A stretch of 64,000 nt of DNA, from contig OW051492.1 of NCBI GenBank assembly GCA_932521035.1, positions 4,836,001-4,900,000 of the forward strand. Direction: 5' to 3'. The stretch comes from Oscheius dolichura (Eukaryota; Nematoda; Chromadorea; Rhabditida; Rhabditidae). The position numbers were made by a program, and so were the translations under genes. The notes under the pieces were generated by a model that was not told the origin of the DNA, ran no database searches, and was given only the letters and a program-made list of their open reading frames with translations. This document shows, in pieces, positions 36,234-46,798 of this stretch (positions within the stretch are counted from its first letter, which is position 1; each line of letters opens with the position of its first letter).

Positions 36234-36842
36234 GTGTTTGGTGGCTTCGAGGAGCATCTGGCCACTGACATCCACCAGCACATCCTGGAAATGTTTGTCT
36301 ACAGACGTGTTCCCCTTGCTGTGGGTAATTGAGGAATCGGAGGTGACAAGATGCTCGGAATGATCTCCGCTAATAAGGAACTCATCTGCCTCTCGGCAGG
36401 TAACCTCTGTTCCACTCGGGCAGAGACAACTGAACCCATTGGAACTGGTCGACACTCGTCTACTTCCACCAAATTCGAATCAACTCCGACCGTTGTCCTC
36501 CTTCGGAATACAGAAACATTGACTATGAGATGCCCCTCTTTGTGGCTATCCCCAAAGCGAAGCGAAAGATATCTCACAAAGACACGGAATGGCTCTTGGG
36601 TGCAAGTGATCAGCGAAAGGAGAACTCACCATTTCGGGTGCACGAGGAAGGATGAGGTGAAGGCGGCGAGGGCTCTCGAGGATATTAGACGTCGGCTCAA
36701 GGGGGGACGGGCCACGGCACGAAACAGGGAAACTCGACCCAACCGGTTCGATCATTTTGTCCTCGATCAGAACTAATTGGATGTTTCAGTGTACTTCCCT
36801 CTGGTCGAATGGGTGGTCTTATTAGATGTTTATTAGAACTAG

Positions 36843-37587
36843 CTAACAGAGGATGTCCATGGAGGACGGGGACGGCCGTCTTCGGGACATGCTCCAGTGG
36901 AAATAAAAATAAGTGGCGGATTGGAGTAGTAGAAATATAACGAGTAAGACGAGTAGGACTAGATACATACCATCGAAACTGGTTGGGTAATGGGTGAGGG
37001 CCATCTTGGAGACATGGCAAACGAGTAGGACGAGGCCGGTGGTGAAGACGAGTAGCGAGTAATAGAGCAGGAAGACGGCGGGTAGAGGTCGCTCCTGGTA
37101 GATCACATAGAGAATGGTACTGTAGATAGTGAGTAGGAGAACTGCTGTTAGGACGAGTAGGTTAAACGGTGCTGAAAGGGGTCTGTTCATAGAGAAGGTT
37201 GACCAACTTACAGAAGGCTGGAAGGAGGCTGTAGCCCAAGACGCGGTGAGCAGACGTCAGTTGGAGGGTGAGTACGGCCAAGTTGTAGGAGACGATGAGA
37301 AGGCCGACGAGTAGATGGATGCCACAAGTCAAATTATTAGATTCCGCCACTAGGACAGGTCGGAATTGCGAGTAGTTGTTATAACGGGCAGCTCGAGTAT
37401 AGGGGAGGGTGTAGACTCGGGGGCAGACCATCTTGTAGAGAGTACTTCGACCACCCAGCACCAAGAAGCCAGTTAGAATGAGGAAGGCACTTTGACTTAT
37501 CCAAAAGCGAGATGGAACAAAGAGTCGCTTGTAGCCACCCCCATGGGAACCTCTTTCGCTTTGACGCCATGGCGCTTGCCCGACCAC
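36843..37587 (-). CDS. Multi-pass (about five helices) membrane protein of unknown family
   Basis: Two exons read on the minus strand, with an intron at about 37156-37203 (GTAAGTTGG to CCTTTCAG). Predicted helices lie at FLILTGFLVLGG, IHLLVGLLIVSYNLAVLTL, LLVLTAVLLLTIYSTILYVI, FLLYYSLLVFTTGLVLLV and LVLLVLLVIFLLLQSATYF. It ends SPSSMDILC at 36843. One loop has a possible glycosylation site (NNYS). The start is unresolved: the open frame runs to 37587 without an ATG before the first helix, so a 5' exon is probably missing. I do not recognise the family. Confidence 0.55.
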
Positions 37588-37975
37588 GAACTGATAACAG
37601 TGAGAAATTGGAGCCGCGCTTGCGGAACTAGCTGTCGTTTTCTCATCGATTCGGTATGTAATCTGTCTTCTCGTCTGTTTTATTGATGAAACATTCGGAC
37701 TACTGGAAACTTCGACGTCTCTCCACCAGGAAGAGAAACGAAGAGACTCTTGACTTGACCTGAATGCCTTCTATCTCTAATACAGAAGAATATGTATAAA
37801 CCACAATATAGTTGTGTTATTCAAAAGCCCAATACAATAAACTATTAAAAAATCAATTGGATATCCTATCTCCTTCGCTTTCTTCTTCTTCTTCTTCCAT
37901 CCTCCCTCATCTCTTCGTGTCACAATGAATTGGCAGCTAACAGATCCCTGAGTACTTTTATCTAAAACCATCCGT

Positions 37976-38490
37976 TTAATTTGTCACCGTAACTCGTCCC
38001 ACATGGTTTTCGGTCTCCTTGATGCTCTCGTCGAGTTTCTTCTCGATCTCCTCCATACTTCGGATGTTCTCCGGCGCCGTCTTCAGGTACTCGTTCAACT
38101 TCTTTCTGTGCTTCTTCACCGCCGACTTGTTCTTTTCCCTCTTCCTCTGATCCGGGGTACTAAAACTGTTGTCTGGCTATTATTCAGTGGCTTACTCTCT
38201 GTCCGAATTTCGCTGTTGTTCAAATGAGAAAGACGGCCGTGGCTGCTGAGCTGGCTGTATTATTGACTGTACCGGCACAATACTGGAGGAGGATGGCTGA
38301 CTGCTTGTGTCCATTGACTGAATCGGCTGATACACCCCCTGATACACCCAAGGAACTGCAATGTACTATTTCTGTTGTTAGCAATTCAAACCGTACCGTT
38401 ATAATTGTGAAGAGTAAGCGGGATTGGGGTGCAGACGAAGAGCTTGTAGCATGGGGGGACAATCTTGTTCATGCTGAATAGAGGTTGCAT
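37976..38490 (-). CDS. Small bZIP transcription factor, C/EBP-like
   Basis: Three exons give about 140 residues from MQPLFSMNKIVPPCYK, through a Gln/Ser/Pro-rich segment (VYQGVYQPIQSMDTSSQ), to a C-terminal bZIP ending GRVTVTN. The basic region RKREKNKSAVKKHRKKL keeps the bZIP signature N-x-x-A-V-x-x-x-R, as in C/EBP-gamma-type factors. The heptad segment (YLKTAPENIRSMEEIEKKLD) is short and poor in Leu, so dimerisation may need a partner. It should act in the nucleus. Junctions are in phase (phase 1, then phase 2 giving DTPDQRKR). The stop is TAA at 37976-37978. Confidence 0.65.
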
Positions 38491-38918
38491 CTCCTCGAAG
38501 TCGTTACCTAGTAGTACAAGGCCCGTTCGACCTCTTCGACAGAAGAGCAGGACAAGATAGAACGGTAGGAGGTTGCCAAAGAGTGAGCAGAGTTATATAG
38601 GAGGGACGCTGGTGAGAAAGAGGGCGGGGCCAGCGCAAACACACGGTTTTCCCCATTCGCTGTTATCAGACAACCTGTGGATCTATGTTGATGCAACCAT
38701 GTGCTCCCTCTTTCCATACAGTATTCCAGAAGATTTTAATGAAAGAAATGAATAACACAGACATGGCCGGAACTGATAGAAGGCCTGGAGACGCCAGAGG
38801 AAGCTTACTATGTTCTATTTCGTTTGTTCTCGCTGGGAATAGTCAGACAGTTTATACATTACAGTACACTCGTAAAATGAAAGATCAAGAGATAAACAGA
38901 CTGGAGAGAAATTGAGAA

Positions 38919-40723
38919 TCAATCGAACTGGATGGCCTCGTCATCGGACTCGACCGTGTTGTCGGCCTCCTCGGCAGACTCTTCCGAGCGGTGGCCGTTC
39001 TGGATCAGTTCGAAGGAATCCTCGCTGCTGGTCTCGTAGAACTCTTCCTCGTCCATCATTTCCGTGCCGGTGCCCTCGCTGGGGCTCTCGTTCACGTGGG
39101 AACTGCCGCTGCTGGGGAGAAGGGGCACGGAGAAGTCGATAGAGCCGGCTTCTTCCACAGGTACCGCGATGTCTTCTTCGGCATTGCCGGTCTCGTCGAC
39201 CGTTTCTTCAACAGTGTCAAAATCAACAGCCTCATTTGGCTTCGCATCCTTGCCCCGCAGCATTTCGGCACGTTTCTTTAAATCCTCCAGGATACCTAGA
39301 ACGAATGTTTCATAAGAAGGAGGTGGTGGCACTCACTGTCGGCATCGAAGCTGGTGACCTGGAGGAGCTGGAAGAGGGGCACCTGCCGCTGTCTCTCTTG
39401 GGCTAAAACAGGCACGACTCTTCCTTTTAGAGATTTGAGACATACCTTCTTGTAAGTCCTTGATTTCATCGATCAGGTTGAGCACTTTCACGGCACTGAC
39501 ATCCAGCATCTTGGACAGTTCCCCGTCTGAACCTCCTCTTATTATCCCCATCTGCCTGTCTCACTTTTGTGGTCGAGGACAGCCTTCTCCTCCTCGAACA
39601 TGATCTTGGCCACCTTCAGCTTGGCGTTTCTCTCCTTTTCCAATTTGCTGTAGTCATTTCGAGCCTTGTCACAGACGTCCTTCTTCTTTTCCAGTTTCAT
39701 GTGCTGCTTGAGGATCACATCGTGCCTGGCGACCATCGTCTCGAACTCCTCCTTCTTCTCCAGGTCTAAAAGTATTCCGTTTTCCTTTTGGAGAGGGACA
39801 CTCACATTCCATCTCCATCTCCTCGGCCTTCTTCTGCTCGGCCTCTTGAAGGGGACGGACTCGGTTGATCTCCCTCTTGATGTTGGCTATCTCCATGAGT
39901 GGCAGAGTGATCTCCGGGGCGGCCTTGCGGACCTCCTCTGAAACATTTGTCTCATCCTGTTCGGTAACTGATTACTGAGTCGGATAAGCATGTCGATCTT
40001 CCTCTTCAGTTCGCCGTTGGTCTTCTCCAGCTGTTCCAATTTCTCATCATCACTCTCTTGCCCCCTTTAAAAAGTAGACCACAAATAGAAAACTACCTAC
40101 TTGGCGGTCTCAAGAGCCATTTCCATCTGTTTTTTCATCTGTTCTGCGGCCTTTGTATCCCTCAGAATATAAGCCATTTTCATCTTGAGATCTTCCTTCT
40201 TCTGGTCCTTGACGGCCTTTATTTTGCGAAGCTCCTTCGTGGCGGCTTTGACCTCTTCCAGGGCCGAATAGTAGGCGTGTTCGGAGAGGGGCCCCTTGTG
40301 GACAGTCTCACCCGACAGCTCGTCGACAAACGTCTCTTCTAAAAACTCTTTTTCTCCAGGGCCAGCTACAATCTCCTACCGACGAGAAATTCCCGGAAAC
40401 ATTCCTCACAGGTGAAATCGGTGGTGTGAATGGGAATGCGATAGAAGGGATGGGCGGAGGACTTGGTTGCTTTACAGGGCACGCTGCTCCCGTCCGAAAG
40501 ATATCTCGGGGGGCATTCGACTTTGAAGTACCTGGAAAAAAATCGATAAGACGGGCGACATGAGACAGGAACTGTTTCTTATGGGGAAATAAAGATAAGG
40601 GGCGGAAACTCACTTGAAACCGTTCAGAACGGGCTGGAGATAGATTCGCTTGCACTGGAGACAGTGGGTGAACCAGTCGTCTTTACCGGGGGCGCGAGAT
40701 GTTTCAATTCCACAACAGAGCAT
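38919..40723 (-). CDS. Cys-rich N-terminus plus long coiled-coil and acidic tail, unknown protein
   Basis: Eight or so exons on the minus strand. The N-terminus MLCCGIETSR carries paired Cys residues (HCLQCKRIY, VECPPRYL, FTCEECFREF) that could bind zinc. It is followed by about 250 residues of charged coiled coil (KAATKELRKIKAVKDQKKED, GELKRKIDMLIR, KLEKKKDVCDKARNDYSKLE). A strongly acidic C-terminus (MMDEEEFYETSSEDSFELIQ) ends AIQFD, with TGA at 38919-38921. It is not a canonical RING or TRIM. The ATG is preceded by CTCTCCAG two bases upstream, which suggests trans-splicing. A cytoplasmic scaffold or adaptor is a guess only. Confidence 0.6.
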
Positions 40724-41769
40724 GACTGGAGAGAGGGCTGGACTCGGACGAGAGCCGCTATAAATGACTCGAATCGACGCGATTCTACCGAGATGAAGTT
40801 AATCAATAGGGGAACTGGATAACGGAGGAGCAGGGAAGGGGAGGACGGAGGATCATAGGGGATATCAGGCATCAGCGGGATCGACTGCCAATCAATACCG
40901 GCAATCGATACCTGTCGATTCATTTCGAATTTAACAAGAAGTGTGTATATCTATTGAATTTGGACTAGTGAATCGAAATAAAACGGTGAAAATGGTCATT
41001 TGACAGAAGAGAAACATGTACAAGAATAACAAAAAGGGAGAAGATCCCCCTCGAGATAATCAGAAGACGGGAATATTGGCTGACCCGGTCGGTTGACCTC
41101 ACCAATTTGCACACCGCGCACCACATCGAATGTTTCAAGCCGAAGACTACGATATTGTATGTGGATAAGGCATAAATCACATTCCTGATCTATAATATTT
41201 AACAAAAGAGTAGAGGCATCAAGGTAGGAGAATCGAGATACTGTGGAAGACGATCCAGTGGCCGCCTGGAAGCCAACTGAAATCTTCCCTGTTACAGGCA
41301 ATATCTTGATGGGAAAACTTGTACAAGAGTGCATAAGAGTGAAGAAAAAGCTACAATTCATGCTTCGAAGATCAGAATGGTCACCGTTCCACCAAACCGC
41401 CCAATGTCCTCATTCCTTGTTTCCGGGGTCGTTGTCATCTTCGGCCTTCCTGCTGGCCTTCTGTGTATAGTGAATATAACACGCCATATGACGTCTTCTA
41501 CACTTCTGTAGTTCTTATCGAAGCGCAAGAAACTATGAGAAACCGCGTCGGCCCTTTTGACGTTTCTCTCCTCGCGAGATAACCGAGACCAATGAGTAAT
41601 CAGGGTCCATCCCGGCCCCTCCAATAAACAGAATATTGGAAAGGGGATCATCGCTCTGTTTGCAGTATGACCAGGATGGTATTTCTGTCCCGGCGTCAAA
41701 ATAGGGTTGATCTCTTGGCCGTGTGGGTATAAATGGTGGGAGTGTGTCGATCGAACAGTCTGCCCGACA
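40724..41769. other. Divergent intergenic region between the coiled-coil gene and the Kunitz pair
   Basis: No exon supported. The two flanking genes are transcribed away from each other, so both promoters should lie here. A TATA box is present near the Kunitz side at 41728. Confidence 0.5.
41728..41734 (+). promoter_or_regulatory. TATA box of first Kunitz gene
   Basis: TATAAAT lies 36 bp before the ATG at 41770, compatible with a very short 5' UTR. The second Kunitz gene has a similar GTTTATAACC about 45 bp before its start, so the element was probably duplicated with the gene. Confidence 0.55.
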
Positions 41770-42084
41770 ATGCCCTCTCGCCTGTTCCTTTCCCTCCTCC
41801 TCATTTCCACAGGTTTCTCGTCCCACCACTAATCGTAACCATCCTTTAATATTTAGTGATGCCTCTTCCCGAATTATGTAGCCAGCCTCTACTAACCGGC
41901 CTCTGTAAAGCCTATATCCCAAGGTAAACAGGGTAGTGTCCCTCCAGAGAAAGTGTCTTTCAGCTTCGGCTATGATGCTCAGAAGAACGGATGTGTCCAG
42001 TTCATCTACGGTGGCTGCGGGGGGAATGACAACCGATTCGCCACGAAGAAAGAATGCGAACAGAAGTGCCTAAGTAGACCCTAA
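41770..42084 (+). CDS. Secreted single-domain Kunitz serine-protease inhibitor (copy 1)
   Basis: Three exons. The signal peptide [14 protein letters not shown] is followed by one Kunitz/BPTI domain with six Cys residues: [17 protein letters not shown], then [19 protein letters not shown] and [17 protein letters not shown]. The residue after the second Cys (P1) is Lys, as in trypsin inhibitors. The mature protein is about 60 residues. The stop TAA (42082-42084) is followed within 2 bp by AATAAA, so the 3' UTR is very short. It stands next to a second, similar gene. Confidence 0.88.
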
Positions 42085-42307
42085 CCAATAAACAATAGAT
42101 GACTGAAATGAGTCCCAGTTATACGGAGAACCGCTCAAAGGGACGGGAGTATTGTTGTGTTGTGTATTCCCTCTGACCGGTATTGACTCACCTGGCCCGT
42201 CTCTGTGCCCTCCTCCCTTCTCGAGTAATCTGACGACCATCACAACATAAACCGTCGTGTTTATAACCACCAACCATCTCACTTTTCCCCCAGTCCATTT
42301 GATCGCG

Positions 42308-42668
42308 ATGCTTGTCAAACTCCTCTGCTTAGCTACCCTCCTCCACCTCGGTAAGTTCCCTTCAATCTCCTCTCATTGTCTCTCTTTTCGTCTCCTCGAC
42401 AGACATCTGTTCCCAGCCCCTGCTCACCGGTCCATGTAGGGCCCTCTTCCATCGGTTTGTCGGGTAGAAGTCCCTTGTCCAAAAGATTCTTCCAGATTCG
42501 GATACGACCCGAAGAAGGCGGATTGTGTCCAGTTCATCTACGGTGGCTGTAGTGGAAACGAAAACAAGTAGGGACCATTTGGGGCGAGGTTGACGGGGTG
42601 CCCTTTTCAGTTTCGAGACCAAGGAGGCCTGTCAGAAACGGTGTGTCAAGAAGGCGTCTTCTCCCTGA
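42308..42668 (+). CDS. Secreted single-domain Kunitz serine-protease inhibitor (copy 2)
   Basis: Four exons. The signal peptide MLVKLLCLATLLHL is followed by [53 protein letters not shown] and a short KKASSP tail. P1 is Arg. The shared LLTGxC and VQFIYGGC stretches, with near-identical DNA there, show tandem duplication with copy 1. Copy 2 has an extra intron (donor GTAGGG at about 42569) that splits the last Cys region. AATAAA lies at 42724-42729. Confidence 0.88.
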
Positions 42669-42827
42669 GACATCTCATTCCAAACCTACACCTCCTGTAT
42701 CCTCCCTGTACATTCTTCCTTCTAATAAATCTTCCTCTTAGTCTCTTAATTCAAGGGACTGCCCAAAAATACGAATTCCGATGTTTTCGGCAAGCTAGCA
42801 GTAGCAGTAAAACGTGTAGATAAGGCA

Positions 42828-42849
42828 GATCATAAGTCGCCGCTTATCT
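42828..42849. promoter_or_regulatory. Inverted pair of GATA sites
   Basis: AGATAAG at 42828-42834 and CTTATCT at 42843-42849 form an inverted pair 46-67 bp before the ATG of the small membrane protein gene. In nematodes WGATAR sites bind ELT-2/ELT-7 and often mark intestinal genes. Use here is inferred. Confidence 0.5.
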
Positions 42850-42894
42850 GTCGTGTATTGTTCCGTTCCCTGCCCGTCCTCTCCTCCCGTTGCC

Positions 42895-43131
42895 ATGTGG
42901 GTCATCCTCGTCCTGGCCGTTATTGTAATCTGCGTAATTGGCGTCTGTGTGGCCCCCTGCTCTCAGCAGCTTCGTCATAAGGCTGGCGAACATCTGACTT
43001 GCTGGTCCTGTTTCCAAACCAGACATCAGAGACAGCAGGAAAGTATCCGAAAGATCCAGGCCAAGAGTCCTGTCCAGCTGGAGGAGGGCCAACTCGTCCA
43101 GGAAGTCGAACCAAGTGCCCAGCTACAGTAG
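42895..43131 (+). CDS. Small single-pass membrane protein (78 residues)
   Basis: A single exon reads MWVILVLAVIVICVIGVCVA, then a Cys-rich juxtamembrane region (PCSQQLRHKAGEHLTCWSCF) and a polar Gln/Glu-rich tail ending PSAQLQ. The N-terminal helix could be a signal anchor or a signal peptide. AATAAA at 43166-43171 supports an expressed unit. No family recognised. Confidence 0.6.
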   Translation: MWVILVLAVIVICVIGVCVAPCSQQLRHKAGEHLTCWSCFQTRHQRQQESIRKIQAKSPVQLEEGQLVQEVEPSAQLQ

Positions 43132-43399
43132 CCGCTCAGCCATCGTTTCTGTGTACATACGACCTAATAAATATTTTGCCCTATTCTAAAAAGAGCTGTC
43201 CGTGTTTATCGGGGTCACATTTCAAGCGCGGCGGCCGTGTGCTCGCTCAGCTTGTGATAAGTCAGAAATGGCCGGGCGGGATGATGGCCGGTCTCCCTGG
43301 ATACCCGTTGTTGTCAATCCAAGCTCACCCTTACCGCGGTTCTCGCAGGTGGCTGGCCAATCGATGTGCCGGCCATAGGCGGCGGCTATCTTCTCGACC

Positions 43400-44728
43400 A
43401 TGGAGCCGTCCTCTCTCCGGAGGAGGAAACCCTTCCGTATGCCCATCAACAGTGCCACCACGAATCTCCTCCTGGCCATCTCCCAAAAGGTATGACCCCT
43501 TTCGTGTCCTGACAACCCCCTAGATGGACTACAAATCATTTACGCGATTGAGAAAGACCAGCCGGGGAATACGGGACTTCGTTGAGGAGAACATCGACCA
43601 CTACGACATCCGAGTGGACAAAGTGCTCAACACTGGCAGGGTAGGGGCGGACGGCGGCAGGCAGGGCACACGGCCGTCTTTAGATAGAGGGCAAGGACGG
43701 CTTCCTCTTCCAGCTGGATGACACCCCCTTCTACGGAGTCAACTATAAATACCCCGTCGTCTGGCCGGCCCTCTGTTTCCAGGGGCTCCACTTCAACGAG
43801 GTTGTCATTGTGAGTGTCCTCCCCTCTCTCCACGCAACCCTCTTCCAGTTCTGCTACTATTTGGACGAGGCGAAGCTGGCCCAGACCCTCAAGGCCATAA
43901 GGTCCGGCCGGCTGAGCATCACCCAGTACAACCCCAGCCTCCAACCAGTGAGTGAGAGTCGGCCCTACACCACTCTTAAGGTGTGCTGCTACAAGGAGAA
44001 CGACAGAGTGGACCTCGATCGCATTCCAGACTTTCAGGTAGCCGGGCAGAGTAGAAAAGAAACGGTGTTTCAGTGTAAAGAACTGACAATCCATGGGTGT
44101 CGACCCTTCAGTGGAAATCTCCTGGAGAAGATGAAGGCCTTCGAGAGAGTCGTCCTCCACTTCCCCATCACCCAGGAAGACCGGACGGTGAGACACCTCA
44201 TCCAGGTAGGCGTGTCCGTTCCGGGATAGAGAAGAAAAGACATTTAGAATATCTGGCGAGGAGAGGATGCCGGTCTCTTGAAGAGTATCACCATTTGCGA
44301 CAAGATATACTTCGAAATTGACGAAATGATCGAACGCTACTTCCCGGCGAATGTGGTCTGGGATCCGAGGCAAATTGACCTGGAGAACAAGCCTTTCGAC
44401 TGGGACCATTTCGAGGAGGCCACCTTCCAATATTTCCAAGATCTACGGATCATCGTCTTTGAGACGAGCTCCCGAATCATCCTCTTGACTATTGTGGAGC
44501 TGCAACAGGTTAGAAAGGGACGAAAAAAGCAAAGATATGGGAATATTCTAGCTGACTGTGGATCTATATCCACCAGAGAGTTACGAGGACCTGACGGATG
44601 AACTGACCAATAAATTTGCACACATGAGCTTCAAAACGAAGAAAGAAGCCGTGAAAGAGGTCGTCAAGAGACATTGGAATAGACATGACAATGGCAACAC
44701 CATTTTTGACACATTGGCCTTTCTTTGA
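43400..44728 (+). CDS. Orphan protein with F-box-like N-terminus
   Basis: Exons run from MEPSSLRRRKPFRMPINSAT to DTLAFL with TGA at 44726-44728. The first 60 residues (LLLAISQKMDYKSFTRLRKT, SRGIRDFVEEN) resemble an F-box in spacing, but the match is weak. The body contains FCYYLDEAKLAQTLKAI, LKVCCYKENDRVDL and WDHFEEATFQYFQDLRIIVF, alternating helix and strand as in nematode FTH/DUF38-type F-box proteins. Such proteins expand rapidly in nematodes and recruit substrates to SCF ubiquitin ligases. The last exons turn AT-rich, at the edge of the AT-rich block. Confidence 0.4.
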
Positions 44729-45263
44729 ATGTTTCATATTTTTTACACTTTTTATTGTAATCTTTTTTGTGTTGCCGATGTTTATAAGCATAAAGTTGAC
44801 CTTTACGAATATAGCCAAAGGGTGACTAGTGTCTAGACATTCCAGTCAACAATCTATATAATTACCCCTCATTTTCTCGGCCAGACTGATCGCTGATCGG
44901 AGTGGAATATCGCAATTTGACCCCTTCAATATATCACGTAAATCGCTGCGCTTTCACCACTTTTTCCTTCAAAGCAGAATCAAAAGAACAGCTGTTTTTT
45001 TCGTCTTCCTTATTGTGCTCCGGTTTCTTCTTCTTCTTCTTCAAATTACTTTACTTTTGAAATCTACAAGTTTACAGTTATATAAGTTGTCTTCAATAAC
45101 TTCTTATCGAAGGTTGAAATTGACCAAGGTTTTGTTGAGAACATTGCGCGAGCGCGAAATGTCATGCGGCACCATTCGAAAATGATTTTCCCTCCTTTGC
45201 TTTCACCCCTTCTGCTTTTACCGACATATCTTCCTATTTGATGTGTTTATAGAGAGTTTTTAG
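44729..45263. other. AT-rich intergenic region upstream of PRP38
   Basis: No exon supported. A CTT trinucleotide run lies at about 45023-45041. The stretch ends with a TTTTTAG acceptor-like site directly abutting the PRP38 ATG. Confidence 0.55.
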
Positions 45264-46555
45264 ATGGCAAATCGTACAGCAAAAGAGGCAGCAACAGTTA
45301 AAGGAACGAATCCACAATTCCTAGTGGAGAAAATCGTCCGTCACCGTATTTATGATAGTCAGTATTGGAAGGAATTTTGCTTTGCGCTTACAGGTACTAC
45401 TTTACTAGTATATTTTTCAATTAAATACCATTCAGCTGAATTGATTGTCGATAGAGGCATGGAACTTCGATATGTTGGTGGAATTTATGCTGGAAATGTA
45501 AAACCTACGCCCTTTCTTTGTCTAATTTTAAAAATGCTTCAAATACAACCGGAGAAAGATATTGTAATTGAATTTATTCGTCAAGAAGAGTTCAAGTATG
45601 GTTTACTTTTTGATTTCATTTGTCTTTCTCCATGTAGAGCTGACCTGAACTTTTCAGATATATTCGTGCTTTGGGAGCGTTATATTTGAGGCTTACTTTT
45701 CCTTCTGTAGAAATTTATAAATACTTAGAGCCGTTGTACAATGATCTCAGAAAACTACGCTACATGAACACACAAGGACGTAAGTTTTTATTGAGAATTC
45801 TAATCATTACTTACCACTGCAATTGCGAACACATTTCACATAAGTTTCTAGGATTTGAATTGGTTCATATGGATGAATTTATTGATAATCTTATTCGTCA
45901 AGAAAGATACTGTGATATACAATTACCTCGTCTGCAGGTATTCAATGTAATTGTGTAGATATATTTTTGTAGAAAAGAATAGCACTCGAAGAAATCGGAG
46001 AATTAGAACCATATAAAAGTGTCCTTGATGACGACCTCGGTAAGATGAGCGCTTCTTCAGATAGTGATGATGATGGCAAGCAGAAGGTTAGTTTATTTGT
46101 ATAAACAGTATCTACTTTTTAATTTTAGGAAAAGCCCCGTTTGATTGCTAGACGACATGGAAGTCGTGATAGAGGACGTGATCGTTCCCTAGAGCGTGAA
46201 AGAAGGAAGGAACGAGGTGGCGATAAAAGAGAACGTTCCAAAGAAAGAGATGAAAAGAAGGAAAAGAATGATGACAAAGGCAAAAGAGAAAGGAGCAGAT
46301 CGAGAGATAGGAAAGAGAAAAAAGGTATTTTTTTGGAAGTTCAGTATCCCACTATATTGCACGAGTATTATGGTTTTTTAATGTTTTACTGTTTCAGATC
46401 GCGATCGCGACCACAAAGATAAGGATAGGTCGCGTCGTGATGACCGTGCCAAAGATGATCGTAAAAGAGGTGGTGGCCGTGACGACGAGGAGAGAGAAAT
46501 TTCTGAAGCTAATGCTCTTCGTGCAAAACTCGGTCTGGCTCCATTGGAAAGATAG
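45264..46555 (+). CDS. prp-38: Pre-mRNA-splicing factor 38 (PRP38/PRPF38A)
   Basis: Component of the U4/U6.U5 tri-snRNP needed for spliceosome activation, acting in the nucleus. Seven or so exons with short introns begin MANRTAKEAATVKGTNPQFL and continue through RHRIYDSQYWKE, GNVKPTPFLCL, LKMLQIQPEKDIV and ALGALYLRLT to FELVHMDEFIDNL. This is the canonical PRP38 domain. The tail is Arg/Ser/Lys/Asp-rich (RSRDRKEKK) and ends EANALRAKLGLAPLER, as in other animal PRP38A proteins. The ATG follows TTTTTAG with no gap, a likely trans-splice acceptor. Codons are AT-rich, unlike daf-16. Confidence 0.92.
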
Positions 46556-46798
46556 ACAACTTCGCCTATATTGTATCAAATAATCATTTCAATAAATTGA
46601 ATATCTCTAACACTCATATTCTTCACGAATAAAATACTGATTTGTCTGGTCATTTGAATCAAGAGAATTGATTAACACCTCGTAATGAGCGTGTACTAAT
46701 GGCTGAGAGTATCAGACAGGCTGCTGCTTCACCTGCGGATCGGGGTCTTTGCCCCCATTTCTCGCGCTCTCGGGAGAAGTCTTCACGGTTGCTAACTG

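Noticed and set aside
37379-37570. ATG-started frame MASKRKRFPWGWLQ on the minus strand
   Set aside because: It is out of frame with the clear membrane helices of the multi-pass protein and ends without any domain.
42853-42894. Upstream extension of the small membrane protein
   Set aside because: The extension starts at GTG, which is not a usual nematode start; the first ATG is 42895 and places the hydrophobic segment at the N-terminus.
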